Positions 1 through 7,689 of a DNA stretch of 32,053 bases are shown one piece after another. Made by a program: the position numbers and the translations under genes. The DNA comes from JBEVEP01 sp040512755 (GTDB taxonomy: Bacteria; Pseudomonadota; Alphaproteobacteria; Rhizobiales; Rhizobiaceae). The stretch spans positions 1 to 32,053 of the forward strand of contig JBEVEP010000160.1 in assembly GCA_040512755.1 (NCBI GenBank), read 5' to 3'. The notes beneath the pieces are model-generated. The model was not told the origin of the DNA and ran no database searches. It saw only the letters and a program-made list of their open reading frames with translations. Position 1 is the first letter of the stretch; every line of letters starts with the position of its first letter.

Positions 1-238
1 GCGAAGCGGGCCCGGGCCTCGGATGAAAATTTCCAGCCGCGTTTCCGCCACGCGACCGGCCCGGCACCGCCGCCCTCCCTGATACCCGGTGCGCACCAGG
101 TTCCCGTGAGGGCGATGCCGGGGATTATGCGAGAGGGGGAAGGGGCGTGGATAAAGAAACTTCGTTTTCTTCCTCCAGTGCTGGGAGCCGCAACGGATAG
201 GGGGCTTCCAGCTTGGCTGCGCCGCGCTCCGGCCAGCA

Positions 239-306
239 CCCCTCATCCGACCTCGCCTGCGCTGCGCTCCGGCTCGGCCACCTTCTCCCACAGGGGGAGA
301 AGGAGA
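239..306 (+). repeat. Intergenic palindromic repeat, copy 1
   Basis: This stretch begins CCTCATCCGACC, has a GC-rich centre (GCTGCGCTCCGG, CTCGGCC) and ends CACCTTCTCCCACAGGGGGA followed by GAAGGAG. The terminal part is itself an imperfect palindrome (CTTCTCCC with GGGGGAGAAG). Copy 2 at 372-430 is the same element in reverse orientation. Elements with CCTCATCC and ACCTTCTCCC ends are familiar dispersed intergenic repeats of Rhizobiales genomes, loosely of the RIME type; that family assignment is from memory and unverified. Confidence 0.65.
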
Positions 307-371
307 GGCGCGATATTCAGCGCTTCAGTTAATCTCGAACGGTGGTAATTGCCGGCCGCGGTGAAGCGGTG

Positions 372-430
372 CCCCCCTTCGCCCCTTGTGGGAGAAGGTG
401 TCAAGGCGAAGCCGAGACGGATGAGGGGGG
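372..430 (-). repeat. Intergenic palindromic repeat, copy 2 (inverted)
   Basis: Read on the minus strand this gives CCTCATCCGTCTCGGC, then GACACCTTCTCCCACAAGGGG. It matches copy 1 at both ends and diverges in the middle. Together the two copies form a large inverted pair separated by about 65 bp, so a transcript across both could fold into a long stem. Confidence 0.65.
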
Positions 431-547
431 ATTGGCATCGAATTCATGCCGTGCGGCTGATCGATTGGATTTGCAATGGGTTTCCCGACCGAATACTCTT
501 GCAGTGCAAGAAAGGAATGCCCCAAGTCGCTTCCCGGGCGGCGTGTC

Positions 548-570
548 ACCGATCCTAAGATTGGATCGGT
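548..570. promoter_or_regulatory. Perfect inverted repeat 45 bp before nuoA
   Basis: ACCGATCC and GGATCGGT flank a 7-nt spacer (TAAGATT), an 8-bp perfect stem that extends by two more pairs past one mismatch (545-573). It lies just upstream of the first nuo gene. It could be an operator for a dimeric regulator or an mRNA leader hairpin. No T-tract follows, so a terminator is unlikely. Confidence 0.4.
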
Positions 571-614
571 CACGGCCTGAGCAAAACCCTCGGTGGTGAC
601 CGCGGCAATGCGAC

Positions 615-980
615 ATGACTGGTATGGAATTCCTGCCGGTTCTTTTCATGGTCGCCGGAATTGTTCTGGTGGCCATGGCGACCCTTTTTGTTTCCTCTCT
701 ACTGCGTCCGTCAAATCCTTATCCAGCGAAGAACATGCCTTATGAGTGCGGCATGGACCCGGCGGGCGAGGCGGCCGGCGGACGCTTCAGGGTGCAATTT
801 TTCATCGTCGCGATCCTGTTGGTCGTCTTCGATGTCGAGGCGATGTTTCTCTTTCCCTGGGCCGTCGTCCTGAAGGAGATTGGGCTGGTCGGCTATGTTG
901 AGATGTTCGTCTTCATATTGCTGCTTCTTGTAGGCTTCGCCTACGCCTGGCTGAAGGGAGCGCTGGAATGGGAGGAGTAA
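615..980 (+). CDS. nuoA: NADH-quinone oxidoreductase subunit A
   Basis: A small membrane subunit of respiratory complex I (NADH:quinone oxidoreductase) at the junction of the hydrophilic and membrane arms in the inner membrane. The 121-aa product has the family's usual length and three hydrophobic segments (about residues 7-28, 60-80 and 88-110). It carries the family signatures YECGMDP and FDVEAMFLFPWAV. The start at 615 (MTGMEF) has only a weak ribosome site, and Met4 at 624 is an alternative. The gene opens a seven-gene run; its 3' end overlaps nuoB by 13 bp, suggesting coupled translation. The residues resemble the second (nuo2) complex I set of rhizobia as I remember it. Confidence 0.93.
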   Translation: MTGMEFLPVLFMVAGIVLVAMATLFVSSLLRPSNPYPAKNMPYECGMDPAGEAAGGRFRVQFFIVAILLVVFDVEAMFLFPWAVVLKEIGLVGYVEMFVFILLLLVGFAYAWLKGALEWEE

Positions 981-1471
981 ACAACGCCATCCGCGACAGC
1001 GTGCTGTTCACCACGGCCGACAGCGTGATCAGTTGGGGACGCAGATCGGCGCTGTGGCCTGAGACCTTCGGCATCGCTTGCTGCGCCATCGAGATGATCT
1101 CGGCGGGTTGTGCGCGCTACGATCTCGATCGGTTCGGCGTGGTGTTCCGGCCCTCGCCGCGCCAGTCCGACGTGATGATCATAGCCGGTACCGTGACGCG
1201 GAAATTCGCGCCCGTCGTGCGCCGGCTCTATGACCAGATGCCCGAGCCGCGCTGGGTTATCGCGATGGGCACCTGCGCGATCTCGGGCGGGGTCTACAAC
1301 ACTTATGCCGTGGTGCAGGGTTCGGAGACATTCGTGCCGGTGGACGTGCATGTGCCTGGCTGCCCGCCGCGGCCCGAGGCGCTTATGCATGGCTTCCTTC
1401 TGCTTCAGGAAAAGATCAAAAAATCCCGCGCGCTGGCAGGGACTCCCCTGGAGCGGGTCGCGGCATCATGA
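968..1471 (+). CDS. nuoB: NADH-quinone oxidoreductase subunit B
   Basis: The peripheral complex I subunit that holds the terminal [4Fe-4S] cluster N2, which passes electrons to quinone. The 167-aa product shows the N2 ligands: adjacent Cys38-Cys39 (GIACCAIEM), Cys103 (GTCAISGG) and Cys132 (VPGCPPRPE). The chosen ATG lies inside the end of nuoA and keeps the N-terminus MGGVNNAIRDSVLFTTADS, typical of the rhizobial nuo2-type protein. The stop overlaps the nuoC start by 4 bp (ATGA). Function is secure from the motifs; only the start could shift slightly. Confidence 0.95.
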   Translation: MGGVNNAIRDSVLFTTADSVISWGRRSALWPETFGIACCAIEMISAGCARYDLDRFGVVFRPSPRQSDVMIIAGTVTRKFAPVVRRLYDQMPEPRWVIAMGTCAISGGVYNTYAVVQGSETFVPVDVHVPGCPPRPEALMHGFLLLQEKIKKSRALAGTPLERVAAS

Positions 1472-2001
1472 GCGCGGCTCTCCTCGACCGTGCCCCGATC
1501 GCCGAGCGGTTCGGGGGCGCAATCGAGGACCTTGGCTTCGGGCATGGCATGCATGCTTTCGCCGCTCCGCCAGAAATGATCGTCGAGCTTTGCCGGTTTC
1601 TGAAGGAACACCCGGCGCTGCGGTTCAATTTCCTGTCTGACATCTGCGGGGTCGACCATTATCCCGAGGCGCCGCGTTACGAGGCGGTGTATCACCTCTA
1701 TTCGCTGCCGAACAAATGGCGCATCCGGATCAAGTGCCGCCTAGGCGATCCGCCGCGGATCCCGTCGGTAACCGGGGTCTGGCGCACCGCTAATTGGCAT
1801 GAGCGCGAGGCCTGGGACATGTACGGGATCAAGTTCGAGGGCCACCCCGACCTGCGGAGAATCTATATGTGGGAGGGGTTCGAAGGCTTCCCGCAGCGCA
1901 AGGACTTTCCGCTCCGGGGCTACAAGGACAAACTGAACCCTTTTGGCGCCGAGGGCCCGCCGCCGACGCAGCCTGACCTCGCTACCAGGGACATACCGTA
2001 A
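1468..2001 (+). CDS. nuoC: NADH-quinone oxidoreductase subunit C
   Basis: The 30-kDa subunit of the complex I hydrophilic arm; it carries no cofactor and packs against NuoD. The 177-aa product contains the 30-kDa signature HEREAWDMYGIKFEGHPDLR (about residues 110-130), followed by the typical end FPLRGY. It is separate from NuoD, unlike the fused NuoCD of E. coli. The ATG overlaps the nuoB stop by 4 bp, a usual translational coupling. A gap of 28 bp leads to nuoD. Confidence 0.94.
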   Translation: MSAALLDRAPIAERFGGAIEDLGFGHGMHAFAAPPEMIVELCRFLKEHPALRFNFLSDICGVDHYPEAPRYEAVYHLYSLPNKWRIRIKCRLGDPPRIPSVTGVWRTANWHEREAWDMYGIKFEGHPDLRRIYMWEGFEGFPQRKDFPLRGYKDKLNPFGAEGPPPTQPDLATRDIP

Positions 2002-2029
2002 GGAGACGATCCCACGACGGGAATTTGAG

Positions 2030-3244
2030 ATGACAGAAATCACGGAACTGAGCCGGCCGGAAGGCGAAGCGCTCAGCACCAAAGAGGTGCTTCTCAACCT
2101 TGGCCCACAGCATCCCAGCACGCATGGGGTGCTGCGGCTCGTCCTTGAGCTTGATGGCGAGTATGTCGCGCGCGTGGATCCGCATATCGGCTACCTCCAT
2201 CGTGGCACTGAAAAACTGGCCGAGAGCTTCACCTACACGCAAATCTTTCCGCTGACGGACCGGCTGGACTACCTTTGCCCGCCTTCGAACAACCTGGCCT
2301 TCGCGCTGGCAGTGGAAAAGCTGCTCGGCATCGAAGCGCCGATCCGCGCGCAATACATCCGCGTGATGATGGCCGAGTTAGCGAGGATTTCCGGTCATCT
2401 CCTGATCACCGGCGCGCTGCCGATGGACCTGGGGGCGATGACCGCGTTGCTCTATGCGATGCGCGAGCGCGAAATGATCATGGACCTGCTAGAGATGATC
2501 AGCGGGGCGCGGATGCACACCTCCTTCTGCCGGGTTGGCGGTGTGCGCGAGGACCTGCCCGATGGGTTCTTCCCCAAGATCAGGGAGTTTTGCGCCATCT
2601 TCCCGAACCGCATCCGTGACTATGAACGGCTGATCGAGAACAACCGGGTGTTCCTGAAGCGCACGCGGGGGATCGGCGTGATCTCCGCCGAGGACGCCAT
2701 CGATCTCGGCCTGAGCGGCCCGAACCTGCGCGCTTCGGGCGTCGACTGGGACATCCGCCGTGACGAACCTTACGAGATCTACAACCGGCTCGACTTTAAC
2801 GTGATTACCCGCGACGAGGGCGATTGCTACGCACGCTGGCAATGCCGGGTGGAAGAGATGCGCGAGAGCATCCGCATCATCGAACAATGCCTCGATCAGA
2901 TGCCCGAAGGGCCATTCCAGATCGACATGCCGACAATCGCTTTCCCGGTGGACAAGGAGAGAGTTCATTGCTCGATGGAGGCGCTGATCCAGCATTTCGA
3001 CCTGTCGGCCTATGGCTTCAAGGTGCCGAAGGGCGAGGTGTACTCGGCGATCGAGGCGCCAAAGGGCGAGCTTGGGTTTTACATCGTCAGCGATGGGTCG
3101 GAAAAACCGTTCCGCATGAAGGTGCGGGCGCCGTCGTTCGTCAACCTTCAGGGTCTGTTCGGGGTTCGCAATGCGCGTTACCTGGCGGACATGATCGCGG
3201 TGCTAGGCAGCCTCGACCCCGTGATGGCCGAGGTCGACAAGTAG
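2030..3244 (+). CDS. nuoD: NADH-quinone oxidoreductase subunit D
   Basis: The 49-kDa subunit of complex I, which with NuoB forms the quinone-reduction site. The 404-aa product has the family motif LGPQHPSTHG (quinone-loop histidines His28 and His32), then HRGTEKL, and ends with RAPSFVNLQGLFGV and DPVMAEVDK. The frame is open back to 1943, but the family N-terminus (MTEITELSRPEGEALST) begins at the ATG at 2030, just downstream of nuoC, so I chose that start. A purine-rich AAGGAG at about 2000-2005 is rather far from it, so the ribosome site is not ideal. The family belongs with [NiFe]-hydrogenase large subunits but lacks their nickel site. Confidence 0.95.
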   Translation: MTEITELSRPEGEALSTKEVLLNLGPQHPSTHGVLRLVLELDGEYVARVDPHIGYLHRGTEKLAESFTYTQIFPLTDRLDYLCPPSNNLAFALAVEKLLGIEAPIRAQYIRVMMAELARISGHLLITGALPMDLGAMTALLYAMREREMIMDLLEMISGARMHTSFCRVGGVREDLPDGFFPKIREFCAIFPNRIRDYERLIENNRVFLKRTRGIGVISAEDAIDLGLSGPNLRASGVDWDIRRDEPYEIYNRLDFNVITRDEGDCYARWQCRVEEMRESIRIIEQCLDQMPEGPFQIDMPTIAFPVDKERVHCSMEALIQHFDLSAYGFKVPKGEVYSAIEAPKGELGFYIVSDGSEKPFRMKVRAPSFVNLQGLFGVRNARYLADMIAVLGSLDPVMAEVDK

Positions 3245-3261
3245 CAGAGGATTTTGACGCG

Positions 3262-3774
3262 ATGACCATGCGCGAAAAGATCGAGGCGGCGGCGGCGGCG
3301 TATCCCGACCAACGCTCGGCGATCATGCCCGCGCTTCTGATTGCGCAGAAGGAGCATGGCCATCTGCCAGGGCCGGTGCTGGAAGAGGTTGCCAACATTC
3401 TCGGTGTCGAACGGATTTGGGTGTACGAACTAGCTACCTTTTATACGCTATTCAATACCGAGCCAGTGGGTATGTTCCACCTGCAACTCTGCGACAACGT
3501 CTCCTGCATGCTGCGCCGATCCGAGGACCTGCTGAGGCACGTGGAGGCGGTGCTAGGGATCAGGAATGGCGGTACGACCGCCGACGGGCTGTTCACGCTT
3601 TCGACCGTCGAATGCCTCGGCGCTTGTGAAATGGCCCCTGTGATGCAGGTCGGCGACGACTATCATGGCGACCTCGACATCGCGCGGATCGACGCGCTGT
3701 TGGAAAGGCTGCGGGCGACAGTGGGGAAAGCAACTGGCGCTGACCTGGCGGCCGTAGCGCCGCCGGGAGAGTAG
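3262..3774 (+). CDS. nuoE: NADH-quinone oxidoreductase subunit E
   Basis: The 24-kDa thioredoxin-fold subunit of the NADH-oxidising module, carrying the off-path [2Fe-2S] cluster N1a. The 170-aa product has the four ligands in the normal pattern: Cys77 and Cys82 (LCDNVSCM), Cys118 and Cys122 (ECLGACEM). The frame is open upstream inside nuoD, but the start at 3262 (MTMREKIEAAAAAYP) sits 17 bp after the nuoD stop and gives the family length. Met3 is an alternative. Only 4 bp separate it from nuoF, so NuoE and NuoF are probably made together, as expected for partners in one module. Confidence 0.94.
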   Translation: MTMREKIEAAAAAYPDQRSAIMPALLIAQKEHGHLPGPVLEEVANILGVERIWVYELATFYTLFNTEPVGMFHLQLCDNVSCMLRRSEDLLRHVEAVLGIRNGGTTADGLFTLSTVECLGACEMAPVMQVGDDYHGDLDIARIDALLERLRATVGKATGADLAAVAPPGE

Positions 3775-3778
3775 AGCC

Positions 3779-5044
3779 ATGTTCGAACCGGTTCTTCTAA
3801 GGAACATGGACGTGGCGGATGGCCATCTGCTCTCGACTTACGAGGCAGGCGGCGGCTATCAGGCCTTGGCGAAGGCGCTGCGCGAACACACTCCCGACGA
3901 TATCATCGGTCTCGTGAAGGAATCCAACCTGCGCGGTCGCGGTGGAGCCGGATTCCCAACCGGAATGAAATGGAGTTTTGTGCCGAAGCGGGCCGGCAAG
4001 CCGAAATATTTGTGCTGCAACGCCGATGAGGGCGAGCCGGGCACGTTCAAGGACCGGATCATTATGGAGCGTGACCCGCACCAGTTGGTCGAGGGCATGG
4101 CGATCAGCGCCTACGCGATCGGGGCGGAAACCGCCTATGTCTATGTCCGTGGGGAATATGTGCTGGCGATTGAGCGGCTGGAGCAGGCGATCGCCGAGGC
4201 CCGTGCGAAGGGGTATCTGGGAACGGGGGTTCTGGGCTCGGCTTTCAATTTCAACATGTATATCCATCGCGGCGCCGGCGCCTATATCTGCGGCGAGGAG
4301 ACTGCGATGCTCGACTCGCTCGAGGGCAAGCGGGCGCAGCCGCGTCTTAAACCGCCGTTTCCTGCGGTCGAAGGGCTCTACGCCAGCCCGACCGTGATCA
4401 ATAATGTGGAAACGCTGGCCTGCGTGCCGCATATTGTGGTTCGAGGGCCGGGCTGGTTTCGCGGCATCGGCCCGGACAAAAGCCCGGGCCCGAAGCTCTA
4501 TTGCCTCAGTGGTCAGGTCCAGAAACCGGGCCTTTACGAGCTGCCGATGGGAATATCGTTGCGCGAACTGGTCGAGGACCATGCCGGCGGGCCGCTGCCG
4601 GGGCGCAAGATCAAGGCAGTGATTCCCGGCGGAGTCTCGGCGCCGCTCATCCCGGAGCGCGGGCTTGACGTCGGGATGGACTTCGACTCGCTGGCCGCCG
4701 CGGGCTCGATGCTTGGCTCGGCCGGTGTGATCGTGATTGACGACTCGACCTGCATGGTCAAGGTCGCAACCCGCATTATCGAGTTCTTCCATCACGAGTC
4801 CTGCGGCAAGTGCACGCCCTGCCGCGAAGGGCTGGACTGGGTTGTGAAAGTGCTGCGCCGGGTCGAGGCGGGACAGGGCGTGCCAGGCGATGTGGAAGAG
4901 CTGGAGGCGCTTTGCAAGGGCATTTTCGGCAACTCGTTTTGCGCTCTGGGCGACGGTGCGGCCATGGGGCTGCGCGCGGCACTGGCGCATTTCGAACATG
5001 AATTCGTCGCCCACATCAAGGAGCAGAGGTGCCCGTTTCACTGA
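3779..5044 (+). CDS. nuoF: NADH-quinone oxidoreductase subunit F (NADH-binding)
   Basis: The 51-kDa flavoprotein of complex I. It binds NADH and FMN and passes electrons to [4Fe-4S] cluster N3. The 421-aa product has the nucleotide/FMN glycine loop GRGGAGFPTG (residues 53-62), the FMN-site stretch CNADEGEPGTFKDR, ICGEETAML, and the N3 ligands Cys342, Cys345, Cys348 (SCGKCTPCREG) and Cys388 (NSFCALGDG). Length is normal for the family. The ATG follows a GGGAGAGTAGAG purine-rich tract. With NuoE and NuoG it forms the dehydrogenase module. Confidence 0.96.
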   Translation: MFEPVLLRNMDVADGHLLSTYEAGGGYQALAKALREHTPDDIIGLVKESNLRGRGGAGFPTGMKWSFVPKRAGKPKYLCCNADEGEPGTFKDRIIMERDPHQLVEGMAISAYAIGAETAYVYVRGEYVLAIERLEQAIAEARAKGYLGTGVLGSAFNFNMYIHRGAGAYICGEETAMLDSLEGKRAQPRLKPPFPAVEGLYASPTVINNVETLACVPHIVVRGPGWFRGIGPDKSPGPKLYCLSGQVQKPGLYELPMGISLRELVEDHAGGPLPGRKIKAVIPGGVSAPLIPERGLDVGMDFDSLAAAGSMLGSAGVIVIDDSTCMVKVATRIIEFFHHESCGKCTPCREGLDWVVKVLRRVEAGQGVPGDVEELEALCKGIFGNSFCALGDGAAMGLRAALAHFEHEFVAHIKEQRCPFH

Positions 5045-5076
5045 GGGGCACGAAGGAAGAATTCCGCGAGGAAGCC

Positions 5077-7668
5077 GTGGTAAGCGTCACGATCAATGAC
5101 CAAACGCTGGAAGTGGAGGCGGGCTCAACGGTGCTGCAGGCCGCCGAGCGGTTGGGCATCGAAATCCCAACCTTCTGCTATCTGAAGCGGCTACCGGCGC
5201 TGGCCTCCTGCCGCATGTGCCTGGTGGAGATCGAGGGGCAGCGACGGCTCCAGCCTTCCTGCGCCACTCAAGTCACCGACGGCATGGTGGTGCGGACGAA
5301 CACGCCGCTGATCGACGAAACGCGCTCTTCCATGCTCGACATGCTGCTCGCCAACCATCCACTCGACTGCCCGATCTGCGACAAGGGCGGTGAGTGCGAG
5401 CTTCAGGACTTGGTGATGGCATACGGGCCCCGCAAAAGCCGCTTCCACGATATCAAACGTGTGTTCCACTCCGAGGACATCCGTCTCAGCCCGGTCATCA
5501 TCATGAACGTTAACCGCTGCATCCAGTGCCAGCGCTGTGTCCGGATGTGCGAGGAGGTCGTTGGCGCGGTCGCCCTGGGCACCGTCGAAAAAGGCATGGA
5601 TACCGCCGTCACGGGCTTCGAGGGCAGTCTCGCAAGTTGCGACCAGTGTGGCAATTGCGTCGAGGTCTGCCCGGTGGGCGCGCTGATGAGCTTCCCCTAC
5701 CGCTACAAGGCACGGCCCTGGGATCTGGTCGAGACCGACACGGTTTGCCCGCATTGCGGTACCGGCTGCCAGCTGACTGTCGGCGCACGCAAGGGCGAAT
5801 TCATGCGGGTCCGCTCGAAGTGGGAACATGGCGTCAACCGGGAAACGCTTTGCGTGCGGGGGCGCTTCGGCCTCGACTTCATCGAGAGCCGGGACAGGAT
5901 CAAGCGGCCGATGATCCGTCGTGATGGCGCGCTGGCTCCGGTTTCGTGGGACGAAGCGGGAGACTTTCTGCGCCGCCGCCTGTCGGCCGTCGAGGGCAAG
6001 GCAGTGGGCGGGCTGGCCTCGCCGCGCCTCCCAAACGAAGTGCTTTATCAATTCCAGAAGTTGATGCGGACGGTCTTCCGAAGCAACAACGTCGACTGCT
6101 CGTCGCGCTGGCCGACATCCTTGGATGTCCTGGGCCCTCTGGTGGCGGGCTTCTACACCCGCGGGCCGCTAGAAGAGGTGATCGGCAACGACTGTGTGCT
6201 GGTTATCGGCGGCAATGTGACCGACGAAAACCCGGTCACCGAATATCTTCTGCGGGACGCAGCGCGGCGGCGGCAGACCGGGTTGCTGATACTCTCGGCT
6301 CGGCCGTGCCGTCTGGACGCCGACGCCAACGCGGTCTTTCGCGTTCCTCCGGGCGGCGAAGCGGCAAGCCTTGGCGCGGTGGTAGCCAGGGTGATGGGTC
6401 CGGCTAGTCCACCCTTGCCGGGGGTGGATTTCGCGGACGTCGCGACAACCGGCGCGCAAGCAGCAACCACAAACCGTGGCGGGTCCGACCGCCTGGCCGC
6501 CGCGTTGCTGGAAGGTCGGAGCGTCACCGTGCTTGTCAGCATTGACCTCCTGAGATCGCCAGAAAGGCGCGCGATTCTGGAGCAACTCAACAACTTGTTG
6601 CAGGTTCTCCGCGCGCTCGGCAAAGGCCCGGCGATGCAGTTCCTCTTCGATCGAGCTAATCAATTGGGCGCCTGGGATATGGGAGTTCTGCCGGCGGCGC
6701 TTCCGGGGCTCAGCCCGGTCGCCGATCATGCGGTGCGCGAAAGTTTGGAAGGAGCCTGGGCCGCCGAAATCCCGTCTGAACCAGGTGCGGATTTCGACGC
6801 CATGCTGGACATCTGTGACAGGGGGGAAATGGGCGCGCTCTATGTCGTCGGGAGCGACCCCTTAATAACCTATCCCGATCGGCAATTCGTGAAGCGGGCG
6901 CTTGGCGCGGCCGATCTCCTGATCGTGCAGGACGCGTTTCTCACGGATACGGCGGGCCTGGCCGATGTGGTTCTGCCAGCGGCTGGTTATGGCGAGGAAT
7001 CCGGCACGTTCACCAACAACGAAGGCCGGATGCAAAAGGTCTCCAAGTTCCGCGAACCCGTCTTCGAGGCGCGCGGCAATCTGGAGATATTCGACTTTGT
7101 TGCCGCACTCCGCAGCCACGCTCTGCAACCGTCGGCGCAAAGCGAAATCTTCGGTGAGATTGCCCAGCTCGTCCCGGCCTACCAAGGCTTGACGCAGGAC
7201 AGGCTTGGCGCGGATGGCGCATTCACAAAGGCGACCCCGACCGCACCGGCTGGCGAGTTTTTAGCGCCGCCGCCGGCTCCTAGTGCAACCGACCGCCTCA
7301 TGCTGGTCACGGGAAACTGCCTTTTCCACAACGGATATCTTTCCGAACGTTCGGCGATCCTGAATACGGTCGCGGATGATCCATATGTCGAGATGGGCGA
7401 GCAGGATGCTGCGCAGCTTGGCCTTTTGAACGGCGATCAGGTCGTCGTGCGATCCGCCCAGGGCGAATTGACTGTGCAACTCAAGATCAACAGGGACTTT
7501 CCCAAGAGCCTCGTATTTGTTCCCGAAAACTACAGAACCCTACGTCTCAACAGCCTGATGCTGCGTGGCGAATACCCATGTCCGGTGGAGGTTCAAAAGG
7601 CGCATGAGGCCTTCGAGATCGCCCCTGTGACCGGACCAGAGGCGAGGCCCGAAATATTCACGCCGTGA
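5077..7668 (+). CDS. nuoG: NADH-quinone oxidoreductase subunit G, formate-dehydrogenase-like type
   Basis: The large iron-sulfur subunit of complex I, about 863 aa. The ligand sets read: [2Fe-2S] N1b Cys34/45/48/62; [4Fe-4S] N5 His94/Cys98/101/107; N4 Cys148/151/154/198; N7 Cys224/227/231/259 (exact CX2CX3CX27C). Cys158/188/191/194 make a second full ferredoxin-type motif that E. coli and mitochondrial homologues lack. Residues about 275-780 are molybdopterin-oxidoreductase-like and about 755-850 a molybdopterin-dinucleotide-binding-like barrel. At the spot where formate dehydrogenases have the metal-ligating Cys/Sec (S-x-R-C/U-T-N-E) this protein has SPRLPNE, Leu318, so catalysis at molybdenum is unlikely. 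I chose GTG at 5077 because GAGGAAG precedes it and family proteins start MVSVTI; GTG at 5029 is an in-frame alternative overlapping nuoF. Confidence 0.94.
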   Translation: MVSVTINDQTLEVEAGSTVLQAAERLGIEIPTFCYLKRLPALASCRMCLVEIEGQRRLQPSCATQVTDGMVVRTNTPLIDETRSSMLDMLLANHPLDCPICDKGGECELQDLVMAYGPRKSRFHDIKRVFHSEDIRLSPVIIMNVNRCIQCQRCVRMCEEVVGAVALGTVEKGMDTAVTGFEGSLASCDQCGNCVEVCPVGALMSFPYRYKARPWDLVETDTVCPHCGTGCQLTVGARKGEFMRVRSKWEHGVNRETLCVRGRFGLDFIESRDRIKRPMIRRDGALAPVSWDEAGDFLRRRLSAVEGKAVGGLASPRLPNEVLYQFQKLMRTVFRSNNVDCSSRWPTSLDVLGPLVAGFYTRGPLEEVIGNDCVLVIGGNVTDENPVTEYLLRDAARRRQTGLLILSARPCRLDADANAVFRVPPGGEAASLGAVVARVMGPASPPLPGVDFADVATTGAQAATTNRGGSDRLAAALLEGRSVTVLVSIDLLRSPERRAILEQLNNLLQVLRALGKGPAMQFLFDRANQLGAWDMGVLPAALPGLSPVADHAVRESLEGAWAAEIPSEPGADFDAMLDICDRGEMGALYVVGSDPLITYPDRQFVKRALGAADLLIVQDAFLTDTAGLADVVLPAAGYGEESGTFTNNEGRMQKVSKFREPVFEARGNLEIFDFVAALRSHALQPSAQSEIFGEIAQLVPAYQGLTQDRLGADGAFTKATPTAPAGEFLAPPPAPSATDRLMLVTGNCLFHNGYLSERSAILNTVADDPYVEMGEQDAAQLGLLNGDQVVVRSAQGELTVQLKINRDFPKSLVFVPENYRTLRLNSLMLRGEYPCPVEVQKAHEAFEIAPVTGPEARPEIFTP

Positions 7669-7689
7669 CGGCCTGCGTCCCTACCGTCA
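7666..7689. terminator. Inverted repeat joining the two convergent stop codons
   Basis: TGACGG (7666-7671) and CCGTCA (7684-7689) form a perfect 6-bp stem with a 12-nt loop. The arms contain the nuoG stop and, on the other strand, the stop of the CBS gene. It sits exactly where a bidirectional terminator is expected, but neither side has a T-tract, and part of the symmetry follows from two opposed TGA stops. Confidence 0.25.

Larger units (their letters stand above)
1..614. other. Gene-poor left edge upstream of nuoA
   Basis: I see no convincing gene here. The + strand is open in one frame from base 1 to 348, but its composition (Arg/Pro/Ser-rich, running through the repeat) looks non-coding; the first bases could still hold the last codons of an unseen upstream gene. 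The stretch contains two inverted copies of an intergenic repeat (239-306 and 372-430) and a perfect 8-bp hairpin (548-570). The nuoA promoter must lie in it, but no clear -35/-10 pair stands out. Confidence 0.6.

Noticed and set aside
325..676. Several short open frames in the nuoA upstream region
   Set aside because: They run through the palindromic repeats and show low-complexity Arg/Ser/Pro composition; no ribosome sites and no conserved look.
3797..5041. Long minus-strand open frame (414 codons) opposite nuoF
   Set aside because: It is the antisense shadow of the well-supported nuoF gene; His/Arg-rich translation with no family features. High G+C makes such frames common.
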